Below are positions 7,970 through 16,559 of a DNA stretch of 49,205 nucleotides, piece by piece; the stretch's first letter is position 1; the number at the start of each line of letters is the position of its first letter. The DNA is from DASQHY01 sp035602605 (GTDB taxonomy: Bacteria > Acidobacteriota > Terriglobia > Acidiferrales > UBA7541). The notes beneath the pieces are model-generated. The model did not search any database, was not told where the DNA came from, and was given only the letters and a program-made list of their open reading frames with translations. Location: assembly GCA_035602605.1 (NCBI GenBank), contig DATNLZ010000141.1, positions 1 through 49,205 of the forward strand, written 5' to 3'. Made by a program: the position numbers and the translations under genes.

Positions 7970-9928
7970 GTGTGCGGCATCTGTGGTGTCACAGGAACAG
8001 CGCCACCGGTCGAGGCGGAGTCACTGGTCCGGCGGATGATGGCTGCGATGGTCCATCGCGGGCCTGATGACGATGGATTCGTCGCGGCTCCGGTGTCGCC
8101 CGGTGCGGCAATCGGCATGCGGCGCCTGAGCATCATTGACCTGGCGGGCGGCCATCAACCTATCTTCAATGAAACTGGCGACGTCGCGGTGGTGTGCAAC
8201 GGCGAAATTTATAATTTTCGCGAATTGCGCAAGACGCTACAGACCGCCGGACACCGGTTTCGCACGAGCTCAGATACCGAGGTGGTCGCGCACGCCTGGG
8301 AGCAGTGGGGCGCCGACTGCGCAACTGAGCTGCGCGGTATGTTTGCTTTTGCCGTGCTCGACTGGCGCAAGCGGAATGAAACTGGCGTGCCCACGTTGTT
8401 TCTAGCGCGCGACCCACTTGGGATTAAACCTCTTTATTATGTATGGCATGGCGGCACGCTGCTTTTCGCTTCCGAAGTGCGCGCGCTGCTCGCCAGCGGC
8501 CTGATCGCGCGCAGGCTCTCGCCCGATGCGACGACGTCCTACCTGATGTTCGGCTCGGTTTCCGAGCCAGTCACGCTGATTGAGGGGATTTTTTCGGTAC
8601 CGCCCGGTCACCGGTTGACGGTGCTGCTGCCCGACCGCCGCCGGACGCCGCGCCCGCAACTCTACTGGAGCATAACCCAAAAAACTGATCCCCTTAAGAG
8701 AACCGGTCCTCAGGACCTGGCGGCTGCAGCGGGTGCGGTTCGACCGCTACTGGAGGACGCCGTACGCAGCCATCTGCTTGCCGACGTTCCGGTAGGATTG
8801 TTTTTGTCGAGCGGGCTGGATTCCGCAGCAATTGCGGCATTCGCCGCGCGCGAGCAATCCGGGATTCATAGCTTCACGGTGGCCTTTCCCGAGCAGGAAT
8901 TCAACGAAGCTCCGCAAGCACGCAAAATTGCTGAGCACTGCGGGACGACTCACCAGGAGGTACCGCTATCAGGAAGCGACATGCTAACGCGGCTGGATGA
9001 AGCGCTGCGGGCGCTCGACTTCCCGACGATGGACGGCATCAACACGTACATCGTTTCGTGGGCGGCGCGACAAGTGGGAATGAAAGTAGCGCTGTCTGGG
9101 CTAGGGGGAGACGAGTTATTTGGGGGATACGACACTTTTTCGCATACCTTGCGCGCCGCGCGCCTGATAGGAATCGCCCGCGCGGTGCCCACGACGCTGC
9201 GGACTGCAACGCGCTCGTTGGTAGAGCGGCTCTTTGCGTTCGGTTCGTCGTCACCCGACGCTGCGCGAAAGGCCGCCGCCGTCTGGGCGGGGCCGCGGGA
9301 TTCCCCGCATCCGTATTTCTTTACGCGCATGCTGTTCCCGCCTGAGGAATTGAAGCGCGTGATGAATCCAGTGATTCGCACGAGCGCGGTCGGAACCGAC
9401 GGCGACACGCTGGTGCCAACCTGGCCGGGCTGGCTGGCCCTCGCTGCCAGCCAAGCAGCGCACCTCGACTCAATGACTGCGATCAGCTGGCTCGAGATGC
9501 GTTCGTATATGGTTAGCACACTGTTGCGCGACACCGACTCAGTAAGCATGAGTCGCTCGCTCGAGGTGCGCGTGCCCCTGCTTGATACCCCTCTTGTGGA
9601 ATTCGTAGCTAAGCTTCCCGAATCAGCCAAGCAAAAGCGCGGTGTGAAAAAAGCGCTGCTCGTCGAAACATTATGTGATTTGCTGCCAAAGGAAGTTCTT
9701 GAGCAGCGAAAACGCACGTTTACGCTGCCATGGGAGGCATGGTTGCGAGGCCCTCTTCGCGCACGAGTCGAGGAAGGACTGGCCGAGCCGGCGCCGGTTC
9801 TGAGCACCCTGCTGCATAGGGAAGGGGTTCGCGCCACGTGGAACAGTTTTCTCGAGGGCGGAACTTCGTGGTCGCGCCCGTGGAGCCTGTATGTGCTAAA
9901 TGATTGGTGCCGGCGGTATATGGCCTGA
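7970..9928 (+). CDS. asnB: Asparagine synthase-like glutamine amidotransferase of exosortase/EPS type
   Basis: The 652-residue protein starts MCGICGV, so Cys2 becomes the N-terminal nucleophile of a class II glutamine amidotransferase. MVHRGPDDDG follows as the usual glutamine-site motif. The C-terminal synthetase domain has the ATP-pyrophosphatase P-loop SSGLDS at about 280 and LSGLGGDELFGGY at about 375-387. The family makes asparagine from aspartate, ATP and glutamine. Members inside exopolysaccharide loci probably amidate a sugar acid or another carboxylate instead, which is inference from context. The length and the 61-base gap to a carbamoyltransferase gene match exosortase-type polysaccharide loci. 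The GTG start overlaps an out-of-frame ATG. Confidence 0.88.
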   Translation: MCGICGVTGTAPPVEAESLVRRMMAAMVHRGPDDDGFVAAPVSPGAAIGMRRLSIIDLAGGHQPIFNETGDVAVVCNGEIYNFRELRKTLQTAGHRFRTSSDTEVVAHAWEQWGADCATELRGMFAFAVLDWRKRNETGVPTLFLARDPLGIKPLYYVWHGGTLLFASEVRALLASGLIARRLSPDATTSYLMFGSVSEPVTLIEGIFSVPPGHRLTVLLPDRRRTPRPQLYWSITQKTDPLKRTGPQDLAAAAGAVRPLLEDAVRSHLLADVPVGLFLSSGLDSAAIAAFAAREQSGIHSFTVAFPEQEFNEAPQARKIAEHCGTTHQEVPLSGSDMLTRLDEALRALDFPTMDGINTYIVSWAARQVGMKVALSGLGGDELFGGYDTFSHTLRAARLIGIARAVPTTLRTATRSLVERLFAFGSSSPDAARKAAAVWAGPRDSPHPYFFTRMLFPPEELKRVMNPVIRTSAVGTDGDTLVPTWPGWLALAASQAAHLDSMTAISWLEMRSYMVSTLLRDTDSVSMSRSLEVRVPLLDTPLVEFVAKLPESAKQKRGVKKALLVETLCDLLPKEVLEQRKRTFTLPWEAWLRGPLRARVEEGLAEPAPVLSTLLHREGVRATWNSFLEGGTSWSRPWSLYVLNDWCRRYMA

Positions 9929-9988
9929 CCGTTTCTGAACGAATCACACCTCGGGAATGACGTCCCCGTTGTAAACTGAATCGCGAGT

Positions 9989-11746
9989 ATGAATATCCTT
10001 GGTATCAACGCATATCATGGCAATGCCTCGGCTGCTATCGTTTGCGATGGGCGTCTAGTCGCTGCTGTCGAGGAAGAACGATTCAATCGGGTGAAATACG
10101 CCGCGGGCTTTCCCGCGCACGCCATTCGCTATTGCTTGCGCGCTGCGGGGCTTACGCTTGCGGACATCGATCACGTTGGCGTGCCGCGAAACCCCTGGGC
10201 GCGTCTCGGCACAAAGCTGTATTACGCGATGCGCATGCCTTCGTTTGCGCGCGAGCGGGCCAAGGTGCTCGTCAAGTTCACCGGAGTTCCCCAAGCTCTC
10301 GCACAAGCCTTTGATACCGACCCCCAAAACGTTCGCGCGCGCTTTCATCGCGTCGAGCATCACCTGGCACACTTAGCGAGCACCTATTTTGTCTCTCCTT
10401 TCGATAGTGCCGCCGTCCTTTCCGCTGACGGCCTCGGCGATTTCGCCAGCACGATGTGGGGCACAGGGCGAGGCAACCGCATCGGCGTGATGGGCTCGAT
10501 CGCTTTCCCACATTCGCTAGGGCTTTATTACACCGCGGTGACCCAATATCTGGGTTTCTTGAAATTTGGCGACGAATACAAGGTGATGGGTCTTGGTGCT
10601 TATGGCCAACCCACGAATCTAGAAAAATTTCGTCGTATCGTGCAAACCAACAGCTACAAGGGCAATGGCTTTCGACTAGGTCTAGAGTTTTTCACGCATC
10701 ATCGCAGCGGGCCGGAAATGACCTGGAACGATTCGGGAAAGACCCCTGAGCTTGGGCGAATGTTCAGCGATGATATGAGCAAGCTCCTGGGCCCAGCGCG
10801 CAACCCAACGGAGCCTCTCGAACAGCGGCATCGCGATCTTGCCGCTTCGCTGCAGGTCCGCCTCGAAGAAGTTCTCTTCGAAATGCTGCGAGGCTTGCAT
10901 GCGCGAACCGGCGACAGGGCGGTATGCCTCGCCGGCGGTGTAGCATTCAATTGCGTGGCCAACGGCAAAATTTTTGAGGCTACGCCTTTCGAACAGGTGT
11001 ACGTACAGCCTGCCGCAGGGGATGCAGGCTTAGCTGTGGGTGCAGCCTACTACATACATCATCAAATTCTAGGGCAGCCTCGCTCGTTCGCCATGGAGCA
11101 CGCTTACTGGGGGCCAGAATTTTCGAAGCAAGAGATTCGCGGCGCCATTGAAATGAGCGTTCTCGCGCGTTCCGGCTTTACCGTCACGGAGTTGCCCGAG
11201 GAAAAGCTGGTGAGCGTAGCGGCCAAAGAAATCGCTGATGGAAAAATTCTCGGCTGGTTTCAGGGACGCGCTGAATGGGGGCCGCGCGCGCTAGGCAACC
11301 GCAGTATCGTAGCGGATCCGCGACGCCCGGAAATGAAGGACATCCTCAACCGGCGGATCAAGCACCGCGAAATATTTCGTCCTTTCGCGCCCTCCATTCT
11401 CGAAGAGGCGACCAGCGAATTTTTCGAGAAGTCTTATCCCTCGCCATTTATGGCCCTGGCTTACTCTGTGCGCCCTGAAAAGCGCAGCCTTATACCTGCT
11501 CCTACACACGTCGATGGCACCGGTCGCCTGCAAACCGTGAGTCGCAGCACCAATCCCCGCTATTGGAAGCTGATAAGCGAGTTTGTCAAGCTGACCGGCG
11601 TCCCAGTGGTTCTGAATACTTCGTTCAACGACAATGAGCCGATTGTCTGCCGCCCGGAAGAAGCGATTGATTGTTTTCTGCGAACGCAGATGGACGTCCT
11701 GGTCCTCGGTGATTTTTTTATTACTAAGCCCGCGGACCACTCGTGA
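9989..11746 (+). CDS. O-carbamoyltransferase (NodU/CmcH family)
   Basis: The 585-residue protein opens MNILGINAYHGNASAAIV, the ASKHA-like start of the carbamoyltransferase N-terminal domain. HHLAHLAS near residue 121 carries the metal and phosphate-binding histidines. The C-terminal domain shows GRAEWGPRALGNRSI, a hallmark of the NodU/CmcH/TobZ family. These enzymes transfer a carbamoyl group from carbamoyl phosphate, via carbamoyl-AMP, to a hydroxyl. Here a sugar hydroxyl of the exopolysaccharide is the likely acceptor, inferred from the neighbours. The length is normal for the family. It lies 60 bases after the asparagine-synthase gene on the same strand. Confidence 0.9.
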   Translation: MNILGINAYHGNASAAIVCDGRLVAAVEEERFNRVKYAAGFPAHAIRYCLRAAGLTLADIDHVGVPRNPWARLGTKLYYAMRMPSFARERAKVLVKFTGVPQALAQAFDTDPQNVRARFHRVEHHLAHLASTYFVSPFDSAAVLSADGLGDFASTMWGTGRGNRIGVMGSIAFPHSLGLYYTAVTQYLGFLKFGDEYKVMGLGAYGQPTNLEKFRRIVQTNSYKGNGFRLGLEFFTHHRSGPEMTWNDSGKTPELGRMFSDDMSKLLGPARNPTEPLEQRHRDLAASLQVRLEEVLFEMLRGLHARTGDRAVCLAGGVAFNCVANGKIFEATPFEQVYVQPAAGDAGLAVGAAYYIHHQILGQPRSFAMEHAYWGPEFSKQEIRGAIEMSVLARSGFTVTELPEEKLVSVAAKEIADGKILGWFQGRAEWGPRALGNRSIVADPRRPEMKDILNRRIKHREIFRPFAPSILEEATSEFFEKSYPSPFMALAYSVRPEKRSLIPAPTHVDGTGRLQTVSRSTNPRYWKLISEFVKLTGVPVVLNTSFNDNEPIVCRPEEAIDCFLRTQMDVLVLGDFFITKPADHS

Positions 11747-11845
11747 CCAGCGCTTGCGGGCAAGAGCAAGCGATCTTCCCTAGGATGAGACTAGTTGCGC
11801 CGCTTGCATGACATCAGCTAGCCGCTCCTTGTAAAATCTGCTACC

Positions 11846-13039
11846 GTGCGCATACTCCTGCTCAATCTCTATTACCCTCCTGACACTTCGGCGACCGCGA
11901 AGATGGCTGCCACCGTGGTCGAGGCGCTTGGTGCCAAGCATCAAGTCACCGTCGTTTGCGGACGTCCCTCGTATGACCCTAGCGAGCGTCATCCGTGGTA
12001 CCTCTACCGCCGCGAAGAACATGGCAACATAACGATCTTGCGCACCGGCTCGACTGACTACCCCCGCTTTAGGCTCAAACAGCGTGTACTGAATTACCTG
12101 AGCTATGCTGCGTTGGCTGTGCCGCGCACGCTCTTTATTTCCGCAGACGTCGTCCTGGCGATGACCGATCCGCCTTTCGAAGGCATCCTGGGCGCTTTTG
12201 TCGCGCTGCTGAAGCGGCGGCGGTTCATCTATAACATCCGTGACATGTATCCGGACATGGCGTTGGGCGGTGGAATTATTCCTGCAGGGCGCGCGGCGCG
12301 AATTTGGGAGCGACTGCATCGCTGGGCATTGCGTCGCGCTGCACGCGTGATTGTGCTGGGTGAAGATATGCGCGAACGCATTATCGCTAAGGGCATTGAC
12401 GCGACGCAAGTCTCCATTGTTCGAGACGGCGTGGGCGTACCCGAGCGCGTGTGCGTGGATCCCGCCGTCATTTCAGCGATTCGCGCTGATGCACAGTTCG
12501 TCTTCTTACATGCCGGCAATTTGGGATTCTACGGCGCTTGGGAGACGCTGATAGACGCGGCGCGTCAAGTCCAAGACGATGGGATTGACTTGGTTTTTGT
12601 AGGCGAAGGCGCGCAACTCGCAAGAGTTCGCTCCGCTGCGGCGGGCATAAAAAATGTCCGGTTCCTCCCATTTTTTGCGCCGGAGAAAATTGCATCGGTA
12701 CTCGCGGCAGCCGATGCCCACGTGGTCACGGTCAAGGGGGGCCTCGAAGGCGTGGTGGTGCCCAGCAAATTGTATGGAATTTTAGCCGCTGGCAAGCCAG
12801 TGCTGGCAGTGGCAAGGGGAAGTTGCGATGCAGCAAGGATTGTCCAACGTCAGGGTTGCGGCCTTACCGCAGACCCGGACGATCCGGCGGCGGTCGCCCA
12901 CGCGATGCGCGAGATGGCGCGTAACCCTAGCGTAATCAGTGAGATGAGTGGTCGCGCTCGGGCGATAGCGCCGGACTATGATAAACTAACGCATTTGGGT
13001 AGGTTCGTTCAGACCATAGAGGAGGCAGCGGCACGGTGA
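11846..13039 (+). CDS. Glycosyltransferase family 4, WbuB-like (third)
   Basis: The 397-residue protein begins MRILLLNLYYPPDTSATAK, the opening of WbuB-like GT4 enzymes. Its donor-binding half reads GVVVPSKLYGILAAGKPVL rather than the classical EX7E. WbuB-type enzymes use this PSK(L/V)Y variant, so this is a subfamily trait and not decay. The predicted role is transfer of an amino or deoxy sugar to the lipid-linked chain. The GTG start at 11846 is the first reasonable start after a 99-base gap. The end overlaps the epimerase start (GTGA), suggesting coupled translation. Confidence 0.87.
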   Translation: MRILLLNLYYPPDTSATAKMAATVVEALGAKHQVTVVCGRPSYDPSERHPWYLYRREEHGNITILRTGSTDYPRFRLKQRVLNYLSYAALAVPRTLFISADVVLAMTDPPFEGILGAFVALLKRRRFIYNIRDMYPDMALGGGIIPAGRAARIWERLHRWALRRAARVIVLGEDMRERIIAKGIDATQVSIVRDGVGVPERVCVDPAVISAIRADAQFVFLHAGNLGFYGAWETLIDAARQVQDDGIDLVFVGEGAQLARVRSAAAGIKNVRFLPFFAPEKIASVLAAADAHVVTVKGGLEGVVVPSKLYGILAAGKPVLAVARGSCDAARIVQRQGCGLTADPDDPAAVAHAMREMARNPSVISEMSGRARAIAPDYDKLTHLGRFVQTIEEAAAR

Positions 13040-14067
13040 CACAATCGGATGGTTTCTGGAGAGGTCAACGCGTGCTTGTGACGGGCGGCGCATCTTTCAT
13101 CGGGTCAACACTTGCTGATCAATTGGTGGCGCGGGGGGCCCGCGTGCGCATTGTCGATGATCTGACGAGCGGCCGCCTGGAAAATATCAGTCATCATCGC
13201 GGAAACACAGACGTCGAATTTTTACAGGCCGACCTCCGCGAGCCCGGCGTGACGCGCGCGGCCATGCAAACTGTGGACACGGTATTTCACCTCGCCGCTG
13301 ATCATGGTGGCCGCGGCTACGTGGATCTGCACCAAGCCGGTCCGGCGTCCAATTTCTTTCTCGATGGCCTGGTTTTTGCCGAGGCTCTAAAAGCCAAGGT
13401 GAAAAAAGTTGTGTTCGCCTCGTCGGGATGCGTTTATCCAAATTTTCTCCAATCGGACGTGAACAAAGAGCTGTATCTGACCGAGGATCTCACCAAAGGT
13501 CCGAATGACGCCGACAATATGTATGGTTGGGCGAAGCTGATGGGAGAGTTTACGCTCCAGGCTTATGCAAAGGAACATGGCCTGAAGACAGCTTCGTGCC
13601 GCTACTTTACAGTTTACGGGCCGCGTGGAGTCGAGAACCACGCAGTGATCGCCATGATCGCGCGCGCCTTCCTGCAACAGAATCCTTTCGAAGTATGGGG
13701 CGACGGCACGCAAATCCGCAATTGGACCTACATCGACGACATCGTTTCCGGAACGATACTCGCCGGCGAAAAAATTGATGACGGTACTGCGGTAAACCTT
13801 GGCACGATGGAACGCATCCGAGTGCTGGATGCGGCCCAGATGGTTCTGGAATTCACTAGCCATAAGGCCGATATCAAGTTGCGTCCGGACATGCCCACGG
13901 GGCCGCTGAATCGAGTGGCAAACAATTGTTTGGCGAAGAAGTTGCTCTCTTGGGAGCCGCGGGTGCCATTCCGCGAGGGTTTACGTCGTACAATTGACTG
14001 GTATTATAAAGTGAAAGATCGCAGCCAGGTGAAGGCAACCTTCGAACGGATGCTCACGGAGCGATAG
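13036..14067 (+). CDS. NAD-dependent sugar epimerase/dehydratase
   Basis: This 343-residue extended short-chain dehydrogenase has an N-terminal nucleotide loop, TGGASFIGS, with Ser in place of the middle glycine of GxxGxxG. It also has a serine region, FASSGCVYP, and the catalytic pair in YGWAKLMGE. The shape fits GDP-mannose 3,5-epimerase or UDP-glucose 4-epimerase relatives. The exact sugar nucleotide cannot be decided. The GTG start overlaps the stop of the preceding glycosyltransferase by four bases, so it is part of the same operon and probably supplies a precursor for the polymer. Confidence 0.85.
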   Translation: MTQSDGFWRGQRVLVTGGASFIGSTLADQLVARGARVRIVDDLTSGRLENISHHRGNTDVEFLQADLREPGVTRAAMQTVDTVFHLAADHGGRGYVDLHQAGPASNFFLDGLVFAEALKAKVKKVVFASSGCVYPNFLQSDVNKELYLTEDLTKGPNDADNMYGWAKLMGEFTLQAYAKEHGLKTASCRYFTVYGPRGVENHAVIAMIARAFLQQNPFEVWGDGTQIRNWTYIDDIVSGTILAGEKIDDGTAVNLGTMERIRVLDAAQMVLEFTSHKADIKLRPDMPTGPLNRVANNCLAKKLLSWEPRVPFREGLRRTIDWYYKVKDRSQVKATFERMLTER

Positions 14068-14078
14068 CAAGAATTTCC

Positions 14079-15128
14079 ATGACCACAGGCTTAGCTGCGT
14101 TTTGCATCGCGCTCATCGCGTCGCTGGGCTTCACTGTCCCGGTGCGAGCGTTCGCTTTGCGGGTCGGAATGGTAGACCTGCCCGGTCCGCGTAAGGTGCA
14201 CCTTACACCGATGCCTCTTCTCGGTGGCCTGGCTATGTACATCAGCGTAGTGCTGGCGATCCTGCTGACACTGGAGGGATCGGCGCGTGCGCAAAGTGTT
14301 GGCATTTTGGCGGGGGCCACGCTGGTAGCGATCGTCGGCTTTCTGGATGATCGCGGTCTCCTGCACCATCAAATCAAACTTTTCGTGGGCATGCCTGTGG
14401 CGGCTGTGATGGTGCTCGCTACAGGAATTCACGCAAACGTATTCAGCGTATTTGTGGGAGGGAGGACGGGCCAGATTCTCGACGTGGCGCTGAGTTTGGT
14501 GTGGATCGTGGGGATTACCGCGGCCTTCAGCATTCTTGATCACATGGACGGCTTGTGCGCTGGGGTCGCAGCGGTGGGTTCGCTATTTTTCGTCATCCTG
14601 GCGTACGACTCAGGCCAGCACCTTGTTACCATACTCGCAGCAGCGCTGCTGGGCAGCGCGATGGGTTTTCTTCGCTGGAATTTCAAGCCGGCAAAAATTT
14701 TCATGGGCGATGGCGGAGCAATGTTCTTAGGCTTCTTGATGGCAACCTTGGCGTTGAAGCTGCGTGTGGCAACTATGTCCCCTCAAATAGAATGGCTCGT
14801 GCCGCTGCTGGTCCTGGGAGTGCCCATTTTCGATACCACGCTCGTATCGATTTCGCGATTACGCCGCGGTTTGCTGCCCTTTGCCAACCCTGGCAAAGAT
14901 CACGCCGCGCACCGGTTGGCAAATTTAGGTTTGGACCAGCGCAACGCCGTTCTTGCTATGTACGGCGCCGGAATTGGCTTCGGTGCGCTCGCATTGCTGG
15001 CCAGCCGCCTCTCATTCCCACGCGCAGTTCTTCTCGCCGTATTGGTTGCTGCCGCGATACTCACTCTCGTTATGCTGCTTGAACGAGTGCCCTTCGAGCG
15101 GCAGTCCGCCAAGAAGGCTGGCACCTAG
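14079..15128 (+). CDS. Polyprenyl-phosphate sugar-1-phosphate transferase (WecA/MraY family)
   Basis: The 349-residue protein consists of about ten hydrophobic segments. Family motifs are present: KVHLTPMPLLGG near 45, GFLDDRGLLHHQIK near 87 with the Asp pair, LDHMDGLCAG near 153, MGDGGAMFLGFL near 210, and DHAAHRL near 283. These enzymes move a HexNAc-1-phosphate from a UDP-sugar onto polyprenyl phosphate at the inner membrane and so begin a lipid-linked glycan. It is 11 bases after the epimerase and is the likely initiating enzyme of this locus. MraY itself is less likely because no peptidoglycan genes are nearby. Confidence 0.88.
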   Translation: MTTGLAAFCIALIASLGFTVPVRAFALRVGMVDLPGPRKVHLTPMPLLGGLAMYISVVLAILLTLEGSARAQSVGILAGATLVAIVGFLDDRGLLHHQIKLFVGMPVAAVMVLATGIHANVFSVFVGGRTGQILDVALSLVWIVGITAAFSILDHMDGLCAGVAAVGSLFFVILAYDSGQHLVTILAAALLGSAMGFLRWNFKPAKIFMGDGGAMFLGFLMATLALKLRVATMSPQIEWLVPLLVLGVPIFDTTLVSISRLRRGLLPFANPGKDHAAHRLANLGLDQRNAVLAMYGAGIGFGALALLASRLSFPRAVLLAVLVAAAILTLVMLLERVPFERQSAKKAGT

Positions 15129-15136
15129 CGCGCAAC

Positions 15137-15164
15137 TTGCGCATTCATACCAATTGGTTATACT
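15137..15164 (+). promoter_or_regulatory. Possible sigma-70-type promoter upstream of the flavoenzyme gene
   Basis: TATACT at 15159-15164 matches the -10 consensus at five of six positions. TTGCGC at 15137-15142 lies 16 bases upstream and matches the -35 consensus at three of six. It falls in the only sizeable gap (about 190 bases) late in the polysaccharide run, so it could give the flavoenzyme its own transcript. Weak evidence. Confidence 0.25.
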
Positions 15165-15344
15165 TTCGGTTCGCTTGCCTCTCGCCGGTGATTTCAGGGA
15201 ATAGGCCGCCGTCGCGCCGGAACACTCGGGGACAACTGCGTTCCGAAAAGCCCAAAGCAATATTCGCGAGACGGCTTGACGGCATCAAACAGCTGAGCGG
15301 AGGAATACACCTGCTTGACGCGTAAAACCTCAGGAGCCACTGAA

Positions 15345-16514
15345 TTGACCAGTCAGTCGAATAACTCCGGCCCGGTCACTGTGATTGGCGGTTCGGCTGC
15401 GGGGCTTCTCACCGCCGGGCTAGTCGCGCGCGCCGGAAGGCCCGTGCGTATCCTCGAAGCCTCGGAAGCTCTATCGCCGGCGGCGCGTACTCTCATCGTC
15501 ACCAGCCGCATGCGTGATCTGCTCGGGCCAGCCAGCGAACGGTCCATCCTAAACGAAATTCGCCGGTTCGAACTTTTTACCGACGGCCGTTCGGCGGAAG
15601 TTTCCCTTGCTCGCCCTGACCTGATCATCGAGCGCTCGCGACTGATTCATGGACTAGCCGAACAAGCTCAAAACGCAGGAGCACAGCTTCAACTGGGCCG
15701 TCGCTTCCTGAACCTGGAAGCGAATGACGATGGCTTGGCCGTAACGGTCGAGCGGCGCGGCGCAGGACCAGAGCAAATTCGCGCAAACACGGTAGTGGGA
15801 GCCGATGGAGCTGCCAGCCGTGTCGCCAAAGCTGCTGGCTGGCCGGAGCAAGACACCGTACCGCTGCTACAAGCGATCGTTACGCTTCCGCGCGATTATC
15901 CTTCCCATACGGTGCGGGTCTGGTTTGTACCCGACGATACGCCTTATTTTTACTGGCTTATTCCTGAGGGCCCCGATCGTGGCGCGCTCGGCCTAATTGC
16001 CGAGGATGGGCAGGAAGCTCGTTCTTGTTTGCACCGGTTTCTTGAAAAGCGTCACTTTACGCCCCTTGCTTTTCAAGGCGCGAGGATTCCGGTGTATCGC
16101 CGCTGGGTCCCGGTAAGCAGGCAACTGGGGAAGGGACAGGTTTATCTTGTCGGAGATGCTGCGGCACAGGTGAAGGTCACCACGGTGGGGGGTATTGTCA
16201 CTGGCTTCCGAGGCGCGATAGGAGTCGCTGAAGCAATTCTCAACGGCGGTCGTAGCCGGGAGCTTCGCAAATTGCGCCGCGAGCTTGGCCTTCACTTGCT
16301 GATCCGCCGGGCCCTGCATCGCTTCCAGCAGGCCGATTACAGTCGCTTGGTGGATCTTATGAATGCGGCCACCCGCCGCACGTTGAGCGTTTACACGCGC
16401 GATGAGGCTGCGCGGGTTCTATGGAATATCGCGCTCAATCAACCGCGTCTCGTCCTGCATGGCCTTCGCGGTCTGCTGACCAAAGACCCATTCGGACGCG
16501 ACAAGCGCGCTTAA
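15345..16514 (+). CDS. FAD-dependent oxidoreductase, geranylgeranyl reductase family
   Basis: The protein (389 residues from the TTG at 15345; 399 from the TTG at 15315) begins with the FAD-binding loop VIGGSAAGLLTAG. It continues with VVGADGAASRVAK and ends its FAD domain with LVGDAAAQVKVTTVGGIVTG, the GD-motif version typical of geranylgeranyl reductases. That family saturates isoprenoid double bonds. Beside a polyprenyl-phosphate sugar transferase, it may alter a polyprenyl carrier or a lipid anchor, which is inference. I prefer 15345 because CAGGAG lies eight bases upstream, but GGAGGA before 15315 makes that start also possible. Confidence 0.8.
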   Translation: MTSQSNNSGPVTVIGGSAAGLLTAGLVARAGRPVRILEASEALSPAARTLIVTSRMRDLLGPASERSILNEIRRFELFTDGRSAEVSLARPDLIIERSRLIHGLAEQAQNAGAQLQLGRRFLNLEANDDGLAVTVERRGAGPEQIRANTVVGADGAASRVAKAAGWPEQDTVPLLQAIVTLPRDYPSHTVRVWFVPDDTPYFYWLIPEGPDRGALGLIAEDGQEARSCLHRFLEKRHFTPLAFQGARIPVYRRWVPVSRQLGKGQVYLVGDAAAQVKVTTVGGIVTGFRGAIGVAEAILNGGRSRELRKLRRELGLHLLIRRALHRFQQADYSRLVDLMNAATRRTLSVYTRDEAARVLWNIALNQPRLVLHGLRGLLTKDPFGRDKRA

Positions 16515-16559
16515 CGCATCTGCCTCAAATCTCGCCGCCTAAGACAAATAAACAGAGCG

